Made by a program: the position numbers and the translations under genes
Assembly (NCBI GenBank): GCA_034509755.1
Contig: CM067550.1
Span: 7,371,001-7,435,000, forward strand
Length of the DNA: 64,000 bases
Source of the DNA: Anisodus tanguticus
Taxonomy: Eukaryota; Streptophyta; Magnoliopsida; Solanales; Solanaceae
Reading direction: 5' to 3'
Part shown: one piece after another, positions 9,491-21,226 of the stretch
How the letters are laid out: each line of letters starts with the position of its first letter
How positions within the stretch are numbered: position 1 is the stretch's first letter
The notes under the pieces: generated by a model
Seen by the model: the letters and a program-made list of their open reading frames with translations, nothing else
Database searches by the model: none
Told to the model about the DNA's origin: nothing

Positions 9491-12195
9491 GTTAAATGTC
9501 TAATGGATGTAATTCTAGTTACTGGAGAAAAAGTATCAAAAAATTCTAGACCTTCTAATTGCTTAAAACCTTTAGCAACTAGTCTAGGCTTGTATTTTTG
9601 AACTGAACCATGTGGTTTTAACTTTTTTCTTAGGACCCATTTGCAACCAATTGTTTTACAATCCGGTGGTAAATCAACTAACTTTCAAGTTTTATAAGAA
9701 ATTAGTGATTTCATTTTATCAGTTACGTCCTCTTTCCAAAAAATAGCATCATGTGAAGATAAAACTTCTTGTAAATTGAGAGGGTCATCTCTAACATTAA
9801 AAACATAAAAATCAGGAGAAAAATCTTTTTCTACTCTAGCTCTTTTACTTAATTCTTCTTAACTCAAAATCATCATTTTCTTTATTTTTCAAAACTGAAG
9901 TAGAAGAACTAGGTAATGACAAAATATTTTCTTCAGTCCTATGACCCCCATTATTTTTAGAATAAAATGAAAATTTATTTCATGAAAAATAGCATCACCT
10001 AATTCTATTATTATATTATCTTCAAGATTAAAAAATCTATAGGTTGTACTATTTGAAGCATAAACAAGAAAAGCACAAGTAGTAAATTTTTTATCCAACT
10101 TAGAAATTTCGGGATTCATTAGCCATAGCTAAACAACTTCAAACTCTTAGATATCCCAATTTTGACTTGTGACCTTTCCACAACTCAAACGTTGTTAATT
10201 GTCTTTTTATGAGGTACACGATTCAGCACACAACAAACAGTTAAAATAGTTTCATCCCAAAAATTTAGAAGTGCACTCGACTTAATAAGCATGACATTTA
10301 TTAACTCAACTAAAGTTCTATTTTTTTTTTCTGCTACACCGTTAAATACAGGAGAATAAGGTGGAATAGTTTCATGAATTATTCTCAATGATCTAACAAA
10401 AGAAGTAAACTCATATTCACGACCTCTATCACTTCTAATTCTTTTTCTACCAAATTGATTTTCAACTTCATGGAGAAAAACTTTAAAATTTTCAAAAGCA
10501 TCACTTTTATTTTTAATCAAGAAAACATATGTATACTTAAAAAAATCATCAAGAAAACATATGTATACTTAAAAAAATCATCAATAAAAATCATAAAATA
10601 TTTATTTCCTCCACGAGTTAAAATTTCTCTAAGTTCACAAATATCAGTGTGAATTAACTCTAACAATTCTGTTTTTCTTTCAACTTGAAAATGAGGCCTT
10701 TTAGTGATTTTGGCTTTACTATAAGCCTCACACTTTTTAAAATCTTTTTTAATTATTGATATTAATCCTAAACTACTCATGATTCCCACATAACGATTGT
10801 TAATACGACACAAACGAGCATGTAAAAAATTAGTAGAAAAAGCATGTAAACACAATTAGCAACTTTATTCATTTCAATATTCAACTTGAACATCCCATCA
10901 CAAGCATACCACTTTTCCACAAAAATACCCCTTTTTACTATTACATATTGATCAAACTCAATAATTTATTTGAAGCCTATTTTATTAAGAAGAAAACTAG
11001 ACATCCGTTTTTTTTCTCATGGAAGGAGTAAACAGTACATCTTTTAATGTTAATACTCTTTCGAAAGTGAAGCTTAACTCGACATCTCCCTTTCCAAGCA
11101 CTTGAGTGGTGTGAGAATCACCAAGCATGGTGATTTTGGACTCTTCAAACGGAGTATACACTTTGAAACCAATCTTTGTCATAGCAGGCATGATGGTTTG
11201 CACCAAAATCAGCCCACCATCCATCAACATTTTCAATCATATTTATGTCTGTTACCACTGCCACAAGTGGCTCTTCGATAACGTTTGCCTGGAGTGCAGG
11301 ATCATATTTTTGAAATTTACAAAATCGAGCAATATGCCCACTCTTGCCATAGACAAAGCACGATCCTCCATCTTGAACTTGTTGATTTTGTGTTCGGATA
11401 TTGTCACCAATATTTTTCTTAAATGTTATCTTCTTAGGCTTCATATATGTATTTTTGTGAGAATTATGAGCAACATTATTTGAAGTAATTAAATTTACCT
11501 TGTTAGTGTTGGGATGTAAAGTGCTCTCTTCCGGTTGTAAAAGTGCATCTTGACCCCTTGCCTCTTCTTCCATCCGGATTCGCATAATCAACGTCTCAAG
11601 AGAGGTTTCCTTTTATTAGTGGAGCATAGTTTTTGAAATTCCTTCCAAGAACGTGAAAGTTTATCTATTATGCAACAAATAATAAGGTTACCTCCAATTT
11701 TGATCTCCTCGGACCTTAGTTCTCCAATGATCCTTATAAAGTCTGAACTTGATCTATCACTGATTTGTTGTCCACCACTTGAAAATGAAAAAAATTACTA
11801 GCAGCATATTTTTTTCGCTCCAGCCTCTTCGGTATCATATTTACTCTGCAATGCTTTTCAATTTTTTTTGCACTAGAGTAAGTTCTATCATAATAATTAT
11901 AAAATTATCAGATAGACAATTAAGTAAATAATACCAACACTTGTATGAATCTACATCGTACTTTTCAATTTTTTCTTGAAGAGAAATAAGTTCTTCATCA
12001 TTTATGAAAGAGTTGTCTATTTTGTTTGGATTCTTCTGAGTTAACACATAAGAAACATTGAGAAGACTTAAGTAGAAAAATATTTTACCCTTCTATCTCT
12101 TAAAATGAGTAACGTTTATCCGAAATGACTTGTTAAGATCTCCAACCTTGACATTCGCGAATTTTTCAATTGTAACCATTGAATCACCTTAAAAT
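9491..12195 (-). pseudogene. Copia element J: gag, protease, integrase, RT start
   Basis: The gag begins at the ATG at 12177-12179 (MVTIEKFANVKVGDLNKSF on the minus strand) and continues through ELISLQEKIEKYDVDSYKC (about 11,980) to the zinc knuckle near 11,375, CFVYGKSGHIARFC, again with Tyr in place of the second Cys. The protease motif reads WWADFGANHHACYD, so the DSG/DTG triad is lost. GAG-pre-integrase and integrase (10,855-10,185) include LIHTDICELREILTRGG, IDDFFKYTYVF and KKNRTLVELINVML. The RT start (about 9850-9491) includes KWVLRKKLKPHG, KPRLVAKGFKQLEG and FSPVTRITSIRHL, where the frame is cut by the LTR of G. The remaining RT was not found. Confidence 0.85.
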
Positions 12196-12560
12196 TGTTG
12201 GTGAAAATACAATGAAAAATACAATTACAATTGAAAAATTAAAATTGAAGAAAATAATATCTTCAGACTGAGGCGCGGATATCTCACTTTCTTTAAGTAG
12301 ATTCAAGCCCACTGCAGCAATTGTTTGCCGGTCCAGCAGTAATCTTCCTGACTTATCTCCTCCAGGATACAATAGCCCGACTACGTCGTATAACTCAACA
12401 AATTCTGGATAAGATGTTGAATCCAAAGCTCTACCAAAAGAACACCTTCCTTCAACTAAATAAAACTTTTTTTTTCAAGAACTCTTCAATATTTTCTCCA
12501 TCCACAAGAAATTAAAGATGATTTTTATTTATAGGTGAAGAAATTCATCCTTGAAATGAA
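12196..12560 (-). repeat. Probable 5' LTR of element J (outer end unresolved)
   Basis: On the minus strand the LTR ends TTTTCACCAACA at 12196, followed by ATTTTAAGG and then the gag start, as in element G. A TATA-like box, CTATAAATAAAA, lies at about 12,523-12,534 (minus strand). I could not find the outer TG border; the LTR may reach further right. Confidence 0.5.
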
Positions 12561-13830
12561 TAGATGAAAGTGGGGTAGTAAAGTGAGTAGATAATGGAAG
12601 AATTATGGCTTAGAGGTTATATGAGTTACCAGAAGAATGTTATAATGAGTTATAGGTTACAGATGAAATAATGACCACCACTCCCACTAACTAAAATATG
12701 TAATGAGATAGAAACCAAAGAGAGACTCTTCTGCCATCAGCGAAATGTGGTAATTGAAGCAGTTTAATATAACTTATTTTTTAATATTAAAATACTTATT
12801 AGAACCTACAGTTAGTTTTATGATCAAAACTAATTAATCTGCAATGGTGATTTTAGGGTACCATATGCACAACTCAAGAAGTATGAGTGTTATGACAAAG
12901 CAACACAATTTCCTATAAATTGCGAACTAGAAACATAATTTACTTTATTTTTAGTTATATATAGTCTCAAATCTCAATGATGAAAGAAAAACTATAGTCT
13001 TCACTCTACATGTACCAGACGGGGGACAAAATGTACTATCTAATTTCATTCATGGTCTCCACATAAATAAAGCCAAAGTAGTTGTAATATTAATTGCATC
13101 ATCAACTGCTGTTTGACGAATAATTTTCCATTTCAAAATTACTCAAATTAACAATCGACAAACAAAATGTTCCACAGCAGACTGGGTCAGGATATCATCC
13201 TCAGCAACATGAAAATGGAACCAATAAAAGAAAAAAAATATCACCGAGAGGTGAGTAGAATGAATAAGATTTCTCCATATGTAATCAGTTGATTCCGATT
13301 CTAAATCTAAAAGTGGAATAAATTATGATAGCTGAAAGGAAGCGTTTTTCCTTATAATAATTTTAAGGGGCATAAATTAAAATTAATCGGACAGATGATT
13401 GATGAATATCGAGTAGGAGATGAATATATTATAAGTACTACTTAAAAGAACTAGAAAATTGCGAGTAGTAGTGGAGTGTATGATTAGGACTGAGTTTTCG
13501 ATACAATAATACAAGAATGTCTGGAACAAGAATGAGAAAATGTAGGGGTGTGAGGTGGGCAAAAGGACTGAGTTTTCGATTCTCAACAATTTACTTACAA
13601 TCTCTACATTTGAGTGCTTGGTCCACTTCACTAGGCCTAGTGTATTAAGAAATCAAAAGAATTTTAATGGAGTACTCCATATAGTATGAGAATTGAGAAA
13701 GTGCTACATTTTTGTCTACAGAAAATCAAACTTATATAGGTATACTGTTTAGTTGGTGTTTTAAGGATAACTAATTTTGATATGAAATCTACCATAGCCA
13801 ATACAATAATTTGTTACTAATTTTTTAGTT
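12561..13830. other. Non-coding spacer
   Basis: AT-rich, no believable coding frame. It may contain the rest of the J LTR. A short phrase, GGACTGAGTTTTCGAT, occurs twice (about 13,487 and 13,566), suggesting local duplication. Nothing else was recognised. Confidence 0.4.
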
Positions 13831-13945
13831 AGGTCTAGTAAGCTCAGTTGGTTGGCTACAAGAACTTTCATATTGTTGGTGAGGATTCGAATCTCACATA
13901 GTAATACCCTCCTCATTTCTCATTTCCTACCCCCAATGTAATAAA
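13831..13945 (+). mobile_element. tRNA-derived SINE
   Basis: It carries an A-box-like segment (TAAGCTCAGTTGG, about 13,839-13,851) and, about 40 bases on, a B-box (GATTCGAATC, near 13,885). These are the internal RNA polymerase III promoter boxes of tRNA-derived SINEs. The downstream body is rich in C and T and ends in an A-rich stretch. It is not a functional tRNA: no cloverleaf with an acceptor stem can be made. Confidence 0.65.
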
Positions 13946-14015
13946 ATTAGAAAAAAAGATTTTTAAAAAAAATTGTTAGTTTTTTCCTTTACTTCTTACA
14001 TAATGCCTTTTATTT

Positions 14016-14208
14016 GATTTTTCATCCGGTGTCATGTATCCGCATTAGAGTCCGATTATATCCGGATTTGCGCCGCGAATAGCCCCACTCGGGGGGGGGG
14101 GGGGAAGCACTCCCTAGCAAAAGATTATTCTATACCCAAGGCTCGAATCCGAGACCTCTAGTTAAAGAAAGAGCAGCCTCATCCGCTGCACCATATCCTT
14201 TGGTGGTT
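14016..14208 (-). mobile_element. Solanaceae-type SINE
   Basis: Read on the minus strand it starts at about 14,208 with CCACCAAAGGATATGGTGCA (A-box region), has the B-box GGATTCGAGCC, then a body with TTTGCTAGGGAGTGCTT, a G/C-run and CGGCGCAAATCCGGAT, and ends in CACCGGATG plus an A-rich tail (about 14,016). The head, B-box, body and CCGGATG end match a SINE family I know from Solanaceae. The homopolymer run at 14,091-14,103 expands a short C-tract in the body. The split SINE at 50.3/55.6 kb is a relative. Confidence 0.8.
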
Positions 14209-14472
14209 AATGCCCATATAAGTTACTAAGGAAATTTATGTAATTTTTTTTGGTAATGAAAGAATTTATTTACCAAGTAATGTTATGGACAAGAAAAACT
14301 AAATCAATCTGGATGCTATTTTTGGCTTCATAAAACCCAATCTGGATTGAATAATGTTATGTACAAGCAAAACTAATTAAATCAATCTGGATGAGTTTTT
14401 GATACTTGTTTTGTTGGTTTTTTTCCTTTTCTTTGGGTTATTCTTTAGCCGGAAGCCAAGTAATGTTATATA

Positions 14473-14759
14473 CTCTCTCCGTTCACTTTTGTCCAATATT
14501 TTAAAAGTAGATTTTCATAAGCAGCCGTATCTTCTCTTTATTCTTCCCTAAGCCTAATCCCTAATCAAGTTTTTACTTGTCACTTTTAGCATATCAATAA
14601 AAGACAATTTCTTTTTTCCTGTTTACCCATAGTATTAATTGTTCATTTCATATTATTTTTCAAGTTCATTAAAATTATATACCAATTAATGAATATCATG
14701 ATAAATTAAGCACTTTATTTATTATTTTTTAGGAGACAAGTAAAGGTGAAAGGAGGGAG
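14473..14759. mobile_element. Stowaway-like MITE
   Basis: Terminal inverted repeats start CTCTCTCCGTTCAC and end GTGAAAGGAGGGAG, flanked by TA on each side (14471-14472 and 14760-14761). This is the terminal sequence and TA duplication typical of Tc1/mariner-derived MITEs. It has no coding capacity. Confidence 0.75.
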
Positions 14760-14761
14760 TA

Positions 14762-15146
14762 CAAGCAAAACTTCTCAAAACATCAGGCCAGCTAAAGAAT
14801 AACACAGGCACTTCATTAGGGATAGAAATTCATAAACTCAATCTGGATGTTATTTTTGGCTTCATATAAAACCCTCATAATATTTCTTGTACTATCAATC
14901 CGGTACCTGCATTCCTCTGCTTCTGTTGGCAAACTGCTTGTTTCATCTCTGGTCAAACATAGTATATGAAGGCCGCAAGCACCATTATGTTAATCAATCC
15001 TTGCATAATTAATCTATGCATATTTTTCAATCTAAATGCTAATCCCTGCATAATAATTGTTGCATTACTGATCCAGATATATTGTTAATCGCCGCATAAG
15101 TACTTGTATCTAATTAAACCAAACGTTCCCAAAGGGTGTAATAGTT
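14762..15146. other. Non-coding spacer
   Basis: AT-rich sequence with no open frame and no recognised repeat. The last bases form the target site of element B. Confidence 0.4.
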
Positions 15147-15151
15147 GTTGG

Positions 15152-15390
15152 TGATAGAATAATTAATAATTGATTGTAATTAGTAATTATTATAATTGAT
15201 TTTAGAATGTAAATGGTAGGTAAATTAGCATTTAGGGTGATAGATTAGATGACATATAATTAGCCTAATCATATCCTATTAGTAGTTATTAGTAGCCTAA
15301 TTAGAGCTTTAGATGAGGGCTATTCTTGTTGTATGTTTACCACTTTTATGGAAGAATATGATTGAGGAAAATAAACTAATTATTCTAATA
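15152..15390 (+). repeat. 5' LTR of element B
   Basis: Starts TGATAGAATAATTA and ends AATTATTCTAATA directly before the primer-binding site. The two LTR ends form an imperfect inverted repeat of about 14 bases. It matches 19671-19900 nearly throughout. Confidence 0.9.
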
Positions 15391-15550
15391 TGGTATCAGA
15401 AGATTAGAGAAAAGATTCAACCCTAAATAACTTTATCTCCAAAAATTCGGTCACATCAACCACCCTTCCTCCACCACCGGCCCACCACCACACTTTCTTC
15501 ATATTTTTCTTCTTCTTTTTCCATTATTGTTCTTCCTTTTCCGGTTAGCA

Positions 15551-16400
15551 ATGTCCGACTCCAAATCACATTTCATCCCGTCCTTACCGTTTCTAACATC
15601 AAAACACATGTTTCCGTCACTCTTGAGATGGAAAATGTTCACTATGCAACTTAGGCAGAGCTTTTTAAAATATGTTGTCGTTCCCACCGGGTTATTCATC
15701 ACATAATCCCGCCGGCAAATAGCATAGGAAATGAGTTAAAAACAGATGATGAAAAAGAACTATGAGAAACTCTTGATGCCACAGTTCTTTCATGGGTTTA
15801 TGCAACAATGGAGTTATGGAATTGCTTGCGCGATATTTTTCAGGACAACAAAAATCTCGAGTTGTCACGTTGGAGCAAGAATTCTCTACCACCGATATGG
15901 CGGATTTTCCGAATGCGTTGGTATATTGTCAACGCCTCAAAGTCTTGTCGGATCAACTCAAAAATATTGGTTCGCCGATTACCAACAATCGATTGGTTCT
16001 ACAATTGGTTTCCCGCCTTACCGACGCGTATAGTGGCGTGGAAACGCTCATCCGACAAAGCAATCCTCTACTATTTTTTTATCAAGCCCGTTCAATACTT
16101 ATTCTTGAAGAGGCGGGTTTCGCCAAAAAGGTCATAACCGTCTCAAATTCTGCCATGATTGCCACCCTAACCAATGATACTACCACCAATTTTGAGCCCA
16201 CACAACAAAATCGGGGACAAAAAGGCCGAAACGATGGTAAAAATCGGGGACAAAAAGGCTGAAATGATGGTAAAAATCGGGGTGGAAATAACCGAAATGG
16301 CAAAAATAACGTCAATCAAAATTCCGATAGCAGTGGCAGCCTCGACAACAGTGGGGTGGCGGCCCAGTCCAGTGGGCCTGGCAGTGGCATCCCTGCCCAG
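15551..16400 (+). pseudogene. gag relic of element B
   Basis: Begins MSDSKSHFIPSLPFL and, after frameshifts, continues with CLRDIFQDNKN/SRVVTLEQEFSTTDMADF, YCQRLKVLSDQLKNIGSP, DAYSGVETLIRQSNPL and FYQARSILILEEAGFAKK. This is the capsid core shared with A, C and E. The C-terminal linker contains a direct repeat (GDKKAE-like units near 16,210-16,260) and glycine/serine-rich sequence. No intact zinc knuckle was seen. Confidence 0.85.
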
Positions 16401-16559
16401 TCCCGTCGGGTAATTGGGCCAGGCCCAGTCTAAGACCTAGCCAGGCCACCGGCAGTCAACACTAAGGCGTTGGGTCATTCTCCTTTTGGGCCCCGGAACA
16501 ATGGCAGACCAACAAATATTGAGTCTGCCATGCACACTCTCGGACTTAATCCACCGGAC

Positions 16560-19500
16560 TTGAATTGGTACATGGACATCGGAGCGACGTCTCATATGAC
16601 GTCCTCCCAAGGTAACCTCTCGTCCTATTTTAATTTGAGCAAAAATAATTGTATAATTATCGGAAATGACCATTTTATTCCAATTCGAAGTTATGGTTCT
16701 ACCAAATTGACTCCACTAAACCCACCGTTAATTTTAAAGAATGATCTTCATGCTCCACAATTAATTTAAAACTTGGTTTCAGTTAGAAAGTTTACTACTG
16801 ATAACTGGGTATCTGTTGTTTTTTACCCTTTTGGATTTTTCGTGAAGGATTTTCAGACGGGGATGCTTTTACTGAGATGTGATAGTCATGGGGAGTTATA
16901 TTCAATTACAACATCTAATCTACGAACGAAGTCACCATCCACTTTTGCCGCTCTTGCACTTTCATTATCGCATGAACGTTTGGATCATCCAGGGGCACTG
17001 TTTTAGCCTCTCTCAAACGAAATAATTTTATTTCATGTACTCAAACACGTAATTCAAGTTTGTGCCGATCATGTCCACTTGGAAAACATGTTCACCTCTC
17101 GTTTGTTTCATCTAATTCATTCACTTATGCCATTTGAAATTATCCATTGTGATATTTGGACATCACCCGTTTTGAGCTCTTCGGGCCATAAATATTATTT
17201 GCTTTTGCTAGATGATTAGTCTAATTTTTTGTAGACGTTTCCTTTGGCTAAAATCCACAAGTCGTTTACACATTTCTAACTTTTAGGGCATTCATCCGGA
17301 ATCATTTTGAACGGGATATTAAAAATATTCAATGTTGTAATGGTAAGGAGTTTGATTATGGGATTTTTTGAGATTTTTGCAATTCTAATGGATTAAGCTT
17401 TTCATCTTTCATGTCCACATACTTCCTCTAAAAATGGGAAAGGCGGAACGAAAAATCCGAACCATCAACAACATAATTCGAACATCCCTTGCTCATGCCT
17501 CACTACCACCATCTTTTTGGCATCATGCACAACAAATGACCACTTATATATTGAACATACTTCCCCACAAAAACTTGTCCTATCTTTCCATCCACCACAA
17601 TTACCAAAGTTCAACCCCGGTCTACATCTTGCATTTTTTTTTGGGATATCCGTCTAATCATCAAGGCTACAAATGTTAAGACCTTTCTTTCAATAAAATA
17701 ATTGTGAGTCGTCATATTATCTTTGATGAGACAAATTTCCCATTTGCTAAAATGCATGATTTTGTACCCCATACCTATGATTTTCTAGATGATAGCATGC
17801 CCCGGTATTTATCCCAATATTTTTTTGTCACAAATTGGGCCCACTATTTCGGCGGACCAACATGTCTCGGGTAATTTGGGCCTCAGAATAGTGGCTCAGC
17901 CGCAGCAAGCTAGGCCTCCCGTCCTGAGCCCAAACTTGTCTACTATATCGACGAGCCCAAACCAGCTGCCTGGCAGTGGCTTGGGTCACGACCCATTTCA
18001 CTGCCGACTGCCAGGCAGTGTACTCCCGTCCAGTGGACCACCTCAAAACACGGCCTAACATGCAGTCACCCGTAGTAAAGACGAAATTGTCAAACCTAAC
18101 ACCAAATATAGCCTTCACACCCAGATTCCCAAATCACCGTTGCCTCGTAATCTTATTTCTGCTCTTAATGATCCGAATTGGAAATTGGCCATGGATGATG
18201 AATTTAATTCTCTTATAAAAAATAGGACGTGGGAACTAGTTTCTCGTCTAACTCATGCTAATGTAATTTGGTCTATGTGGATTTTCATTCACAAAGAAAA
18301 ATCTGATGGCACTTTTGAGAGGCATAAAACCCGTCTTATAGGTGATGGGAAAACACAATAGGTTGGTGTGAATTGTGGTGTGACGTTCAGTCCGGTGGTC
18401 AAACCGACAACTATACGAACGGTCCTTAGCTTGGCTCTGTCAAAGGCGTGGCCTCTTCATCAGTTGGATGTCAAAATTGCCTTCCTCCACGACGAACTTA
18501 ATGAAACAGTGTACATGTACCAGCCTATGGGGTATAAGGACTTCAAATATCCCAATCATGTATGCCTGCTAAAGAAATCTTTATATGGGCTCAAACAAGC
18601 TCCCTAAGCCTGGTACAAGTGGTTTGCGGATTTTGTTTCACATATTGTTTTTTTCAACAGCTGTTCCGATCACTCTCTATTTATCTACCGTCAAGGTAAT
18701 AATATTTCTTATCTTCTTTTATATGTGGATGATATTATATTAACTGCCTCCTCATATGCTCTTCTCAAGTCCATCATGTCACAGCTTGGCTCTGAATTTG
18801 CTATGAAGGATCTAGGGCCACTACACTACTTTCTAGGAATAGCGGTGACACGTCATGCAGATGGTTTATTTCTGTTCCAAAAGAAGTATGCAGCAGAGAT
18901 TGTTGAACGTGCTGGCATGTCCTCCTGTAAACCTTTGGCAACTCCAGTGGATACTAAATCCAAATTGAGTGCACTCTTCGGCAAACCATTTGCCGATCCG
19001 ACACTCTACAGCAGCTTGGCCGAGGCCCTGCAGTATCTGACATTCACCAGGCCATATATTTCTTATGTTGTGAAATAGGTGTGCCTTTTCATGCATAATC
19101 CGATGGATGATCAAATGCATGATCTCAAACGCATTGTTCGTTACATTCACGGTACTCTTGAGTATGGCTTGCATTTATATCCATCTTCGACATCCACACT
19201 GGTCTCTTATACAGATGCTGACTGGGGAGGATGTCCGGATATCGGACACTGCACTTCTGGTTATGGTGTATTTCTTGGTGAAAACTTGGTATCTTGGTCC
19301 TCAAAACGGCAAACAACGTTATCCAGATCCAGTGCCGAAGTAGAAGCCAATGTTGTGTCTGAGTCTTGTTGGATTCAGAATCTTCTTATCGAACTCCACT
19401 GCCCAATTCCGTAAGCCACATTGGTATACTGTGATAATGTTAGTGTCGTCTACCTCTCTAGGATTCGGTTAATCACCAACGCACTAAGCATATTGAGTTG

Positions 19501-19625
19501 GACATCCACTTTTTTCGTGAAAAGGACTCACGCAGACAAGTGCGTGTGTTACATGTCCCGTCACGCTATCAGATTGCATATATTTTTACTAAAGGTCTTC
19601 CACTGGTTTTATTTGAAGATTTTGG
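16560..19625 (+). pseudogene. pol relic of element B
   Basis: Order: protease (WYMDIGATSHMTSS at about 16,566; the usual DTG/DSG triad now reads DIG), GAG-pre-integrase (about 16,770-17,110), integrase core and C-terminal part (17,120-17,680, with KAERKIRTINNIIRTSL), a proline-rich linker (17,700-18,110), RT (18,140-19,078, with KAWPLHQLDVKIAFLHDELNE, LYGLKQAP and the catalytic YVDDIIL at about 18,721) and RNase H (19,079-19,620, with SYTDADWGGCPD and DNVSVVYLS). Several stops, for example after LKQAP and before CLFMHNPMDD, break it. Confidence 0.9.
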
Positions 19626-19670
19626 GACAGTCTCAGCATACGCATGCCTCCCGCTTCGACTGCGGGAGAA

Positions 19671-19900
19671 TGATAGAATAATTAATTATAATTAGTAATT
19701 ATTATAATTGATTTTAGAATGTAAATAGTAGGTAAATTAACATTTAGGCTGATAGATTAGATGACATATAATTAACCTAATCATATCCTATTAGTAGTTA
19801 TTATTATCCTATTTAGAGCCTTAGATGAGGCTATTCTTATTGTATATTTACCACTTTTATGGAAAAATATGATTGAAAAAATAAACTAATTATTCTTATC
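19671..19900 (+). repeat. 3' LTR of element B
   Basis: Copy of the 5' LTR with small differences and a net length 9 bases shorter. It ends TTATTCTTATC, immediately followed by the GTTGG duplication. Confidence 0.9.
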
Positions 19901-20001
19901 GTTGGCAATATAATATTTCAAAAGTCAACAAGTCAAGTGGTTTCAAACATAGCAATAGATCATTAAGTGGCATCTTACATGGATTTTTCTTATATTAAAG
20001 C

Positions 20002-21221
20002 TGTTGGGAGTTTTTGCTCTATGGTACTTTATAATGCAGTACGGAAAGTATATAACTATTACAAGTATTCGAAAGGATAAACAAAGATTCAATAATTCAA
20101 CTAGAAATCTGAAAATTACAATAGTTACACACGAAAACTGGAAATTCCAGTTTTGTAGAAGATGAAAAAATGGAAATTGTTTTTGCTGAGTCGAGTGTAG
20201 CACTCTGTCCTTAAGACAATATTGCCCCGTATGTATCCTTTATACGTCCTGGACAATTTGTCTCCCAAGATAAAACAGCAATGGAACCCTTGAGCAAAGG
20301 AAACTCAAGAGCTACCGTGAAGAATATTGAGTAACGAAATGATGCTTGGAAGTTGTAGGAAGAAAGCTGTTTTCGGTTGTGTATTTTCGTGTGCCGTTTT
20401 TTTTGTTCTCCTTGGTGCTCAACAATGGTGTAAGGGGGTGTTTATATAGGTGAGGGAGGGGCGATTACGCCCTCCATAATGACCAAATAATGGCCATAAT
20501 GAAGGTAGTAAAGCCACCAACATAAATGGAGAAAAGACCAACGATTTGGCCATTATAGGAGGAGTAATTCAGCCAAAATAAATGGTGAATTGAGTGCTTA
20601 ACAACTGCTTTGATTGTCCAGTATTCGGAAACTTGAGGGACCAAAGCGTACATCTTGAAACTTCGGGGACCAAACCGTACATACGAAAGAATTCTTGTCC
20701 GAACCGTACATCCGGAAACTTCGGGATCAAAGCGTACTTCGGCAAAGTTCTGCGGCCCAAAAAGATAATATCGAAGACCCACAGACCCCACGACCGCGTG
20801 ACCGTGACCGAGACTCGGAACCGGGACCCAGGACAGACGGGCGGGGCGGCGGCGCGCGTGTGGTCTTTCCTCGAACCGAAGCCATATAGGTCCTCCCTCC
20901 TTTAAACACATGGGATACCCCTTGGGGTCCCAAACCCCAAACCAATTTCGAGTCTTATATACACAACAATTCTTTCTTCCTCTACCGATGAGGGAGAATT
21001 GAACACAATACCACACTTTCCATGCTTCAAACACCTTACTTCGTGAACCAATATCTCTTTCATTTCTCAATGAAATTTGACGATTCTTGGCCCTACGGTT
21101 ATCTACGTACTTAGTAGATCATGCATGTGTGAAGAACCGAATTCTCCAATATGCGTAACACTAGTGTTTAAGCCGTTAAAGTTGGTCGGTCGCAACTCCC
21201 GCCAAAGGCTAATTTCCAACA
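20002..21221 (-). mobile_element. Solo LTR of the G/X copia family with TSD AAAGC
   Basis: A 1,220-base LTR without internal region. On the minus strand it begins TGTTGGAAATTAGCC and ends AAAACTCCCAACA. The 5-bp duplication AAAGC is exact on both sides (19997-20001 and 21222-21226). It has a TATA box (TATATAAA, minus strand, about 20,441-20,449), a GC-rich tract around 20,790-20,860, and a tandem array of a GGGACCAAACCGTACAT-type unit. Such solo LTRs arise by recombination between the two LTRs of a full element. The long reverse frame across 20,465-21,070 is not a gene. Confidence 0.92.
20624..20740 (-). repeat. Tandem ~27-30 bp repeats in the X-family LTR
   Basis: About four diverged units of the form GAAACTTCGGGGACCAAACCGTACATA (given in two halves: GAAACTTCGG and GGACCAAACCGTACATA, as read on the + strand). 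The same unit array appears in the LTR copies at 42.36-42.45, 43.33-43.45 and 60.26-60.38 kb. Confidence 0.8.
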
Positions 21222-21226
21222 AAAGC

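Larger units (their letters stand above)
15147..19905 (+). mobile_element. Complete but dead copia element B with TSD GTTGG
   Basis: A full LTR-to-LTR element: 5' LTR 15152-15390, primer-binding site TGGTATCAGA at 15391, gag, protease, integrase, RT, RNase H, a purine-rich GCGGGAGAA before the 3' LTR, and 3' LTR 19671-19900. The 5-bp duplication GTTGG flanks it exactly (15147-15151 and 19901-19905). Gag is closest to A and C. Many stops and frameshifts, plus visible LTR differences, indicate an old insertion. Confidence 0.95.

Noticed and set aside
13831..13915. tRNA gene
   Set aside because: A- and B-boxes are present but no acceptor stem or full cloverleaf; a SINE head explains it.
14016..14208. 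tRNA gene on the minus strand
   Set aside because: Same reason; the long conserved body after the B-box and the A-rich tail identify a SINE.
20465..21070. 201-codon reverse frame
   Set aside because: It lies wholly inside the solo LTR, follows the GC-rich tract, has no domain, and the equivalent sequence in other X LTRs has different frames.
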